DNA of 25,998 nucleotides, taken from the NCBI GenBank assembly GCA_002392765.1, contig DGHT01000038.1, positions 6,062 to 32,059 on the forward strand, written 5' to 3'. Source of the DNA: Verrucomicrobia bacterium UBA3841. GTDB taxonomy: Bacteria > Verrucomicrobiota > Kiritimatiellia > RFP12 > UBA1067. A program made the position numbers and the translations under genes. Below, piece by piece: positions 1 through 6,138 of this stretch. The notes beneath the pieces were generated by a model that was given only the letters and a program-made list of their open reading frames with translations, was not told the origin of the DNA and ran no database searches. How positions within the stretch are numbered: the first letter of the stretch is position 1; each line of letters begins with the position of its first letter.

Positions 1-878
1 GGTCGTTCGGCGTTTCACCGTTCATCATCGGCATGGTTGTGATTGGGTTCGGCACGTCCGCCCCGGAACTGGCCGTGTCTGCGATTTCCGGCGGCATGGG
101 GCATTCCAATCTGTCGCTTGGAAACGCCTACGGCTCAAACATCTTCAACATCGCCGCCATACTCGGAATTGCGGCGATGATCCATCCCCTGTCGGTCAAG
201 CCGCTGGCGGCGTTCATGGCGTCACCGCTGTTGGCTGGGATAGCGCTCCTGTCCTGTCTGCTTGTCTGCGCAGGTGGCGGATTCTCCCGTTTGGACGGCA
301 TCATCCAGTTGGCGACTTTCGCAGTCCTTCTGCCTCTCTACTGTTGGCTCGACAAGAAATCGAAGAGCGCGAATGTGTCTGCGGACTGTGTGCCTGCGGC
401 AACAAGACAACATTATTGGGTTGCCCTGTCTGGCGGGCTTGCCCTGCTCGTGGCATCGTCGCATCTGCTGGTGTGGGGAGCAGTTTCGGCGGCACGGTCG
501 CTTGGCGTTTCGGAGCTATTGATCGGTCTCACTATCGTTGCGGCGGGTACATCGCTTCCGGAACTGGCGTCGGCCATAGCCTCGGCGCGGAAGGGCCAAA
601 ACGACTTCGTGCTTGGCAACATCATCGGATCGAATTTCTTCAATATGCTTGCCGTGGTCGGTTTGAGCGGCACGATATGCCCGTTCAAGGACGTGTCACC
701 CCACGTTCTCTCGCGAGATTTGCCGGTTATGGTTCTCTTGTCGCTGTCCATTGGCTTTTTCGGGATCAACTACCGGAAACCATCTGGCGCTGGGCGGATT
801 GCACGCCTTGAAGGTGCTGCCTGGTTGCTGGTGTTCGTGGGCTATGCCGCCTTGTTGATAATGCAAGAAGTCAAATAG
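1..878 (+). CDS. Na+/Ca2+ exchanger family (CaCA, YrbG-like) membrane protein, 5' partial
   Basis: Integral membrane antiporter of the calcium/cation exchanger superfamily, which swaps Ca2+ or a similar cation for Na+ or H+ across the inner membrane. Both hallmark alpha repeats are visible. The first is around the translation of 48-180 (GTSAPELAVS, then GNAYGSNIFN); the second is around 541-660 (GTSLPELASA, then GNIIGSNFFN). Each carries the acidic residue in (S/T)xPE and a GSNxFN motif, as in YrbG-type proteins. Hydrophobic segments lie between and after the repeats. The reading frame is open to the left edge: the codons before the ATG at 33 encode a family-like sequence (SFGVSPFIIG), so the true start lies outside the window and the ATG at 33 is internal. 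The stop is TAG at 876-878. The ion it carries cannot be told from sequence. Confidence 0.9.
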   Translation, partial: SFGVSPFIIGMVVIGFGTSAPELAVSAISGGMGHSNLSLGNAYGSNIFNIAAILGIAAMIHPLSVKPLAAFMASPLLAGIALLSCLLVCAGGGFSRLDGIIQLATFAVLLPLYCWLDKKSKSANVSADCVPAATRQHYWVALSGGLALLVASSHLLVWGAVSAARSLGVSELLIGLTIVAAGTSLPELASAIASARKGQNDFVLGNIIGSNFFNMLAVVGLSGTICPFKDVSPHVLSRDLPVMVLLSLSIGFFGINYRKPSGAGRIARLEGAAWLLVFVGYAALLIMQEVK

Positions 879-934
879 AGACATCCCGAATCTGAGTGAT
901 TTGGTAGTTTCGCCATTAATGGCAAGTCGATGTT

Positions 935-943
935 TGGTATAAT
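935..943 (+). promoter_or_regulatory. Extended -10 promoter (TGG-TATAAT)
   Basis: A consensus TATAAT at 938-943 is preceded by TGG, giving an extended -10. No good -35 is visible 17 bases upstream. A strong ribosome-binding sequence (AAAGGAG, 964-970) follows, but no ATG, GTG or TTG lies at the right distance, so the gene it once served looks broken. Confidence 0.6.
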
Positions 944-1111
944 ACAACTTGCTGAAACTAACGAAAGGAGTTAACCACGCGAAATCTGATTTTAGGTTCT
1001 CGGCAAGCGCCTCTGCGGTGCTGAACATCCTCCGCTCGTTCGTCGCGGCAAGCGACAACGACTACCGCCTCCGCCGCGCCGTCTGACGGCCAGAGTCTGC
1101 GCTTTGCGCAC

Positions 1112-1143
1112 AAAGCCCGCCACGTTGCCGCGTGTCGGGCTTT
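1112..1143 (+). terminator. Hairpin, possible terminator of the broken gene at 979-1086
   Basis: An 8-bp perfect stem (1112-1119 with 1136-1143) encloses a further 4-bp pairing (CACG with CGTG). It lies 26 bases after the TGA at 1084-1086. Only three T follow the stem, so termination strength is uncertain. Confidence 0.35.
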
Positions 1144-1352
1144 CCCCGCTTGAGCGGCCAACCGCGCCTTCTGGCCAGAGAAGCCCCGCACGGGCCAACG
1201 TCGCGCGCTATGCGCCGCTACATCTCCGTCAATTTGCGCAATTCCTCACGAAGGCGCTCGGCTTCCGTCTCGTCGCTGGGCCTCTTGTGACCGCTTCGCG
1301 GCTCAGTCGCTGCGCTCCTTCGGGCAACCCGACGCCTTCGGCGCGGGCGAAT

Positions 1353-1592
1353 ATGCTGAACCGCCCATTCAAGCAGAAGGTCGGTGCGCTTGATCTCCTC
1401 AAGGTCAGCCGAAGAACGCTCTCGTACTACGTCGACCACGGCTACATAGACAGAGTGTCCGGATGTGGGTGCCGCGCGCTTGGCGTTTCCAGGGAGAGCC
1501 TTTTAAGATTCATGAACAGAAGAGTTGCGAGGAGACCGACACCTCAGAACGCAAACCTCCTTCGCGAATACCCGCGAGGGAGGCGCAGGTAA
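1353..1592 (+). CDS. Small helix-turn-helix (HTH_17/excisionase-like) protein, uncertain
   Basis: The 79-residue product contains a stretch resembling the excisionase/MerR-type winged HTH. LLKVSRRTLSYYVDHGYIDR reads as a helix-turn-helix followed by the wing, and LGVSRESLLRFMNRR resembles the closing helix, which in this family usually reads as an R-x(3-5)-L-x-x-F/M pattern. Such proteins bind DNA and often control mobile elements or small regulons. Evidence against a healthy gene: there is no ribosome binding site before the ATG at 1353, the frame stays open upstream to about 1104 with low-complexity sequence, and surrounding DNA looks decayed. It could therefore be a fragment of a larger protein. 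The C-terminal tail is rich in Arg and unrecognised. Confidence 0.35.
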   Translation: MLNRPFKQKVGALDLLKVSRRTLSYYVDHGYIDRVSGCGCRALGVSRESLLRFMNRRVARRPTPQNANLLREYPRGRRR

Positions 1593-1602
1593 TGTGTCAG
1601 CA

Positions 1603-1639
1603 ACACTTCTGGCGGGCGACAAGTGTGTCGTCCGCCAGA
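1603..1639 (+). other. Strong hairpin with a loop complementary to its own 5' flank
   Basis: A 13-bp stem (1608-1620 with 1627-1639, one G-U pair) closes a six-base loop AAGTGT (1621-1626). The flanking ACACTT at 1603-1608 is the exact complement of the loop, so the RNA could form either the long hairpin or a competing short one, or a pseudoknot. It is followed by a short T-rich stretch. It may be a terminator or a structured RNA element. Confidence 0.45.
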
Positions 1640-1801
1640 CTTTCAACCGTCACTGCAATATTGGCGCAAGGGAATGGAATGGCTCGACACGTGAGCCTTG
1701 AGTCTGTGACTTCACGAAACCGCGAAGTTGCTCGAATCGAAATTCGCCCGAAAATAGGGGGCGAAACAATTGTCGCGGGCAAACGGCCGTGGGTTGCCTA
1801 C

Positions 1802-1830
1802 TTCACCTTGAGACGGAAAAATGGTAAAAT
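1802..1830 (+). promoter_or_regulatory. Promoter of the membrane-protein gene at 1860
   Basis: A -35-like TTCACC (1802-1807), a 17-base spacer and an extended -10 (TGG then TAAAAT, 1825-1830). It ends 29 bases before the GTG start; a GAGAAGG ribosome binding site lies between. Confidence 0.55.
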
Positions 1831-1859
1831 ATTAATCCATACAAGCGAGAAGGCAGCCT

Positions 1860-2645
1860 GTGAAATTCATTTATTCATATAACACGAAGCAGAATGAGCG
1901 ACGCGAGGGTCTTGTGATCTCCGCGTCTAATCGCGATGCAGCCTTTTCGGAACTGAACAAGCGGGGAATCCGTCCGTATAAGCTTTACCCTGCGCCGGGG
2001 CTTTGGAATAAGTTGCTTGCAATCGGATGGCGAGGATTCGCAATCATCTTTCTGGTTGCCATTCTAGGAATTTCAATTGCCATTTCCCTTAATCAGCACA
2101 AGGACATAGTGAAACTTGAGCAGGATGATGATGTACGTGAAATCGTATCTGGCGCGATAACATCCAAGGTAAGAAGGCAGCTCATAGGGGACCAAGGGTT
2201 CATCGATAAAGGGATACGTACTGGATGGTTGGACGTGTTTGACCACGAAGGTGAGAGGTTCCTCGCTTCCTTTGCTATCCCTGGTGTGCCAGCGACTGTT
2301 CGCACGACAAACGTCGCAGCACTTGAAGAAGCCCTGAAACGCAAGGTCGAGCCGAGCGAAAAAGACGGCATGGAGGCGCGTCAGATTAAGGCAATGGTAG
2401 AGGGCATGAAGGACGAGCTACGCCGATATGTCGCATCCGGCGGAACCATTGAGCAGTACGGACGCAGGCTTGTAGCCCGGCAAGACGAGGAGATTGCAAT
2501 CTATACCAGAACAAGCAACGAGATCGAGCAGGCGGCAAAGAGCAACCTCAGTAAAACGGAGATAGCCGAACTTGTAGACCGCCGCAACGAGGATTTAAGG
2601 CGCATGGGCATCAAACTTATCCAGATGCCAGAAACCGCCGAGTGA
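1860..2645 (+). CDS. Single-pass membrane protein with a GspF/PilC N-terminus-like cap
   Basis: 261 residues starting at GTG, chosen for the ribosome binding site GAGAAGG just upstream. Residues 3-45 (YSYN..., then EGLVISASNRDAAFSELNKR, then GIRPYKL) resemble the short cytoplasmic N-terminal segment of type II secretion/type IV pilus platform proteins (GspF/PilC). The multi-pass body of those proteins is absent. One hydrophobic segment follows at about residues 56-77. The remaining 180 residues are charged and probably extracytoplasmic, with helical, Lys/Glu/Arg-rich sequence towards the end. No enzyme motif was found and I do not recognise the family. Base composition is visibly less GC-rich than the downstream genes, which may mean foreign origin. 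The next recognisable gene on this strand starts at 4201, so it seems to be a single-gene unit. Confidence 0.8.
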   Translation: MKFIYSYNTKQNERREGLVISASNRDAAFSELNKRGIRPYKLYPAPGLWNKLLAIGWRGFAIIFLVAILGISIAISLNQHKDIVKLEQDDDVREIVSGAITSKVRRQLIGDQGFIDKGIRTGWLDVFDHEGERFLASFAIPGVPATVRTTNVAALEEALKRKVEPSEKDGMEARQIKAMVEGMKDELRRYVASGGTIEQYGRRLVARQDEEIAIYTRTSNEIEQAAKSNLSKTEIAELVDRRNEDLRRMGIKLIQMPETAE

Positions 2646-2759
2646 CAATATCGCTCCTTATGAGCGGACATGCAGTATACGACGGCGAAGACTGTTTCCT
2701 GAAAACCTCTCCTGCTGTTGTCCCAGCCCGAACTTTTCTTAGCCAGCTGGTGTGATTAG

Positions 2760-2960
2760 GCGGGCGAGGAAGATGCAGACCACATCACGCACGAATACCC
2801 GCACGGCGGCGACTACGAGATAAGAATCTCGGACGGCGTGTCGTCCATAAAGCAATCCGGTTCGTCTGCGCAAGACCCCGACTACTACGGCGTGTGTGCG
2901 CCGATTAGGCGAATTCGCGCTTCAGCCATTTCAGCGGAGAAATCCCGGTATAGCGCTTGA
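2760..2960 (+). pseudogene. Fragment of a surface (BspA/PKD-like) protein
   Basis: This frame is open but has no start codon or ribosome binding site, and an in-frame TAG lies at 2757-2759. Its start reads GEEDADHITHEYPHGGDYEI followed by RISDGVSSI. That resembles the 'THTY..GDY.I.ISD.V.SI' pattern found near the N-terminus of BspA-type leucine-rich-repeat and similar surface proteins. After about 45 codons the similarity ends and the frame runs into the 3' end of the opposing regulator gene, stopping at TGA 2958-2960. The likely reading is a truncated remnant. Only part of the 260-base gap (2646-2904) is explained this way; 2646-2757 shows nothing recognisable. Confidence 0.4.
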
Positions 2961-4083
2961 AGACCCGCCGGAAGTCTGCTATGGAGGTGTATCCGCAGCG
3001 CTTCGACACGTCATCGATCGTCTCCCCCATGCGCAGCCGTTCCTTTGCCGTGCTGATGCGCCGGCCGTGGATTTCGTCAAGTATCGTGCTGCCGAGGGCT
3101 TCCCTGAAGCGCATGTCTGCGTATCGTCGCGAGCAGCGCATCGCCTTTGCCACATCCGAAGACGAGATGCGCTCGCACGAATGGAGGCGGATGAACTCGA
3201 GCGCGTCGCACATGCGCTTGTCAAGATTGCGGAACCCTGTCGCGGACTTGCGTCGCACGATGCGGTTTACGCCGAACATGGCGGAAGCCGCCACGCTGGC
3301 CTTGCCGGACATCATGAGATCAATCTGTTCCGCCGCCTTCATGCCCGCGCCCATGCAGTCTAGTTCTATGCTTGTCAGCGTCACAGGCAGGTGCTCGCAT
3401 ATGTCTTCGTCGTTGTCCACGCTGACGATGGGCATCTCGTCAGGAATGGAAATACCGGTCATTTCACATGCCGTGGACACCTGCTTCGCGAGAACGTCGT
3501 TCGCCGTGAACAGTCCGCACGGTTTCTTGAGCGACGAGAGAAACCCCGACAGATGCTCCAGATCCGATTCGGGTTTGTCTGTCTTCGGCATGTTGAACAG
3601 CTTCACGTTTTTGCCGTGCCTGCGTATGATGGACGCGAATATCCTGCCCCGCCCGACGCTCCAGCTCAAAGCGTCCGGCCAGGCGATGTACGCGAAATCT
3701 TCAATGCCGAGCTGCAGAAGCTCTTTTGCGGCGGTAGAGGCAATGTCATCCGAGTCGCTGTAGACGCATACCGCGCCATGTTCGATTGTGTCGGGGTCTC
3801 TGTCGAGAAAGACGGCAGGCGTCCTGCCGAAGTCCCGCTTGTGGAACGTGTCCGGCGCAATCCCGCATTCCACTATGCATCCGTCGGGCTTCCATAGCTT
3901 CAGGAGAGACGCGACGTCGGACGCCGGATCGTCCTTCTGCGTCCGGAATCTGTATATGGCCGCGTTCATGTATTCTATGGTCTGGACTCTCCAGTCGTGC
4001 TCGCGGGCATACCGGAATACACCCTCATATTCCAGCCGGTTGGAGCGGCAGAACGACGAACGGAAAAGCAGTATGTTTTTCAT
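2905..4083 (-). CDS. XylR-like transcription regulator (LacI-type sensor plus AraC HTH)
   Basis: 392 residues, the same length as E. coli XylR. The N-terminal ~270 residues form a periplasmic-binding-protein-like sugar sensor without the usual LacI HTH (it opens MKNILLFRSSFCRSNRLEYEG). The last ~100 residues hold a double-HTH AraC DNA-binding domain: the first helix pair is around ISSSDVAKAMRCSRRYADMR, and the second ends with the family signature GYTSIADFRRVFKRYTGISP. I chose the ATG at 4083, not an in-frame start at 4107, for two reasons: it lies seven bases after a TGATATACT extended -10, and the family N-terminus begins there. It faces the glycosidase gene at 4201 across a 117-base gap, so it very likely activates that gene in response to a sugar. 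The ligand is unknown. Confidence 0.9.
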   Translation of the reverse strand: MKNILLFRSSFCRSNRLEYEGVFRYAREHDWRVQTIEYMNAAIYRFRTQKDDPASDVASLLKLWKPDGCIVECGIAPDTFHKRDFGRTPAVFLDRDPDTIEHGAVCVYSDSDDIASTAAKELLQLGIEDFAYIAWPDALSWSVGRGRIFASIIRRHGKNVKLFNMPKTDKPESDLEHLSGFLSSLKKPCGLFTANDVLAKQVSTACEMTGISIPDEMPIVSVDNDEDICEHLPVTLTSIELDCMGAGMKAAEQIDLMMSGKASVAASAMFGVNRIVRRKSATGFRNLDKRMCDALEFIRLHSCERISSSDVAKAMRCSRRYADMRFREALGSTILDEIHGRRISTAKERLRMGETIDDVSKRCGYTSIADFRRVFKRYTGISPLKWLKREFA

Positions 4084-4090
4084 GGCGTAT

Positions 4091-4099
4091 AGTATATCA
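4091..4099 (-). promoter_or_regulatory. Extended -10 promoter of the XylR-like gene (leaderless)
   Basis: On the - strand TGA then TATACT (hexamer 4096 to 4091) ends seven bases before the ATG at 4083. Transcription would begin at or next to the A of the ATG. No Shine-Dalgarno sequence and no clear -35 are present. Confidence 0.6.
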
Positions 4100-4150
4100 T
4101 AAATCACTTCCTGAATGGTATGTTTTTTTCTTCTTGAATTGTTCGTTTTA

Positions 4151-4172
4151 AATTGTCTTTTAATTGTCTTTT
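4151..4172 (+). repeat. Tandem 11-bp repeat, candidate regulator-binding site
   Basis: AATTGTCTTTT occurs twice back to back (4151-4161 and 4162-4172) in the divergent gap between the regulator and the hydrolase. The second copy covers the -35 of the rightward promoter. Direct repeats next to the -35 are the usual arrangement for AraC/XylR-type activators. Binding is inferred. Confidence 0.45.
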
Positions 4173-4192
4173 AATAGTGGATTTGTTATAAT
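4164..4192 (+). promoter_or_regulatory. Promoter of the GH50-like gene (leaderless)
   Basis: -35-like TTGTCT (4164-4169), 17-base spacer, and an extended -10 TGT-TATAAT (hexamer 4187-4192). The ATG at 4201 lies eight bases beyond, with no ribosome binding site, so the mRNA should be leaderless. Confidence 0.65.
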
Positions 4193-4200
4193 TACAGCAA

Positions 4201-6138
4201 ATGACGGGCTTATTCCATATTCTGGTCTGCATGTTGGCGTTCGCGCTTGCCGCTGCGCGTGCGACGGCGGATGCTGTCATGCTTTGGCCCTCGGAAGCGA
4301 CCGCGCTCAACGCGCAGCCTGATTCCGTCATCGAGCCGTTGAGCGACGGATCGATGGGTGTCAGAACCGGCACGGAATACCGCTGGCCTGGGGTTCGCAT
4401 GGACTTTGCCGGCGGCGAATGCGACCTTTCAAAATATGGGCGAGTCTCCGTTGCGGTAAGCAACACCACCGATAAGGTCGTTGTCGTGAACCTTAGCGTG
4501 AAAGGCGTCACCGTGCAGGGGCAGACGCCTGGAGGAATGGTGGCGCTGCAGCCGCGCGCCGCCGGCGAGATTTGCGTGGATGCCCGCAACATGCCGTGGG
4601 CGCTCGATGAACCTCTTGCCCTTGACGGCATGAGGGGGTTCCCAACGGCGCCTGGCGAAGGCTCGACTTTCGACCTCCGCCGGGTACGGTCGTTCCATAT
4701 CTTCGTGATCCAGAGAGGCGCAAGGGAGGGCTTCAGCGTGAAGCGCGTCGAGGCGACGCATTCGTGCGTGAAGCAGAAGACGCTGCCAGCCGTCGGGTTC
4801 CTTCCGTTCGTCGACAGGTACGGGCAGTTCATGCACGACGACTGGCCGGGGAAGATACACGACGACGCAGAGCTGGAGGCGTCCCGCAAGGCAGAGGACG
4901 CATGGCTGAATGGACATTCGTGTCCGATTCCCGACGCCGACAGGTTCGGCGGCTGGACGGGCGGACCGCAGCTGAAGGCGACGGGCTTCTTCCGGACCGA
5001 GAAGGTGGACGGCAAGTGGTGGCTTGTCGATCCCGACGGACACCTCTTCTTTTCGCACGGCGTAAACTGCGTCGGATTCGGCGGCTCTACGGGCGTAGGA
5101 CTTCGCGAGAGGTATTTTTCGTGGCTCCCGGAAAAGGACGATCCCGACTTCGGGAAGTTCTGGGGGCGGGCGACAACGCCGGCTGCACACGGGTTCTACA
5201 AGGAGAAGTCGCGCCTTCCGTACGACACGTTCGACTTCAACCTCGCGAACGCGCGGCGCAAGTACGGCGTTGACTGGGCGCGCATCGGCGCGGATCGGAC
5301 GCACGCGAGGATGCGTGCATGGGGGCTCAACACGATCGCGAACTGGAGCAACCCGGAAATCTACGGCCTCCGCAGGACACCGTACACCATGCAGATCGGA
5401 ACTTACGGAACGCCGCGCCTCGAAGGGTCGAAGGGCTGGTGGGGCGCTCTGCCGGACCCGTTCAACCCGGAATTCGAAGCGACGCTCCGCAGGCGGGCGA
5501 AGGCCGCGGCAAAGACCATGCGGGACGATCCGTGGTGCGTAGGGGTCTTTGTGGACAATGAACTCTCGTGGAACGATGAGCCGCGAATGAAAGACGTGGC
5601 GGAACGGTACTTCAGCACCGTGCGGAGGGTGCTCCGGGAGGAATTGCCCAACCACCTCTATCTCGGCTGCCGCATCGCCTGGGGAGGAGATGCGATCTAC
5701 GAGGCATGCGCAAGGCACTGCGACGTCGTGAGCGTGAACATCTACAGCCCCGTGCCTTCGCGCGATCTCCCTCCCGCCGCGGAGGACAAACCGATGATCG
5801 TGGGCGAGTTCCACTTCGGCGCGCTCGACCGGGGCCTCTTCCACACCGGCCTCGTCGCGACGCGCGACCAGGCGGAGCGGGCCGCGTGCTACCGCGTCTT
5901 CGTCAACGACTGTCTGGACCATCCGCGCTTCGTCGGCGCTCACTGGTTCCAGTGGCGCGACCAGCCGCTCACCGGACGCGCCGACGGCGAGAACTACCAG
6001 ATCGGATTCCTCACCGTCACGGACACGCCATACCCGGAGCTTGTAGAGGCTGCGCGCGACGTCGCGCGCACGATGTACCGTCGCCGGTCGTCCGCAGCAT
6101 TTAACGTCAACGACAACAGAAGAAAGGGAGAACAATGA
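4201..6138 (+). CDS. Secreted GH50/agarase-like glycoside hydrolase
   Basis: 645 residues with a signal peptide (about 1-24, hydrophobic core then ATA-DA). Residues ~25-180 look like a beta-sandwich/CBM-like domain. From about 265 a clan-A (beta/alpha)8 domain starts with GKWWLVDPDGHLFFSHGVNC. Likely catalytic glutamates are E454 in FVDNELSWN (acid/base) and E536 in IVGEFHFGALDRG (nucleophile). Further family-like blocks are HWFQWRDQPLTGR and GENYQIGFL near the end. These blocks match, from memory, proteins annotated as beta-agarase/GH50 in planctomycetes and marine bacteria. That family cleaves beta-1,4-galactosidic bonds of agar-type galactans, but relatives in gut bacteria may act on other beta-galactans. 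The stop overlaps the next start (ATGA), so it is translationally coupled to the repeat protein. Substrate is uncertain. Confidence 0.8.
   Translation: MTGLFHILVCMLAFALAAARATADAVMLWPSEATALNAQPDSVIEPLSDGSMGVRTGTEYRWPGVRMDFAGGECDLSKYGRVSVAVSNTTDKVVVVNLSVKGVTVQGQTPGGMVALQPRAAGEICVDARNMPWALDEPLALDGMRGFPTAPGEGSTFDLRRVRSFHIFVIQRGAREGFSVKRVEATHSCVKQKTLPAVGFLPFVDRYGQFMHDDWPGKIHDDAELEASRKAEDAWLNGHSCPIPDADRFGGWTGGPQLKATGFFRTEKVDGKWWLVDPDGHLFFSHGVNCVGFGGSTGVGLRERYFSWLPEKDDPDFGKFWGRATTPAAHGFYKEKSRLPYDTFDFNLANARRKYGVDWARIGADRTHARMRAWGLNTIANWSNPEIYGLRRTPYTMQIGTYGTPRLEGSKGWWGALPDPFNPEFEATLRRRAKAAAKTMRDDPWCVGVFVDNELSWNDEPRMKDVAERYFSTVRRVLREELPNHLYLGCRIAWGGDAIYEACARHCDVVSVNIYSPVPSRDLPPAAEDKPMIVGEFHFGALDRGLFHTGLVATRDQAERAACYRVFVNDCLDHPRFVGAHWFQWRDQPLTGRADGENYQIGFLTVTDTPYPELVEAARDVARTMYRRRSSAAFNVNDNRRKGEQ

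Larger units (their letters stand above)
879..1352. other. Poorly coding intergenic stretch with a broken small gene
   Basis: No convincing intact gene was found. After the promoter at 935-943 and the AAAGGAG at 964-970, an open frame runs 979-1086. Its first codon, at ideal spacing, is GCG instead of a start codon. The 35-codon product (KSDFRFSASAS... ending DNDYRLRRAV) matches nothing I recognise, and it may be a small gene with a lost start or the junction left by a deletion. An inverted repeat (AAAGCCCG 1112-1119 with CGGGCTTT 1136-1143, plus inner pairing) follows and could act as a transcription terminator despite a short T run. The rest up to about 1350 is GC-rich and open on both strands without recognisable domains. 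Confidence 0.4.

Noticed and set aside
979..1086. Idea that this fragment is a variable-protein target of a diversity-generating retroelement
   Set aside because: No reverse transcriptase, template repeat or adenine-biased variable region is visible in the window.
1218..1439. A 73-codon - strand frame with a plausible helical end
   Set aside because: It overlaps the HTH-like frame, has no ribosome binding site or recognised family, and the charged ending alone is not enough.
1463..1882. A 139-codon + strand frame overlapping the promoter of the gene at 1860
   Set aside because: It runs through the strong hairpin and the promoter and into another frame of the next gene; no ribosome binding site or domain.
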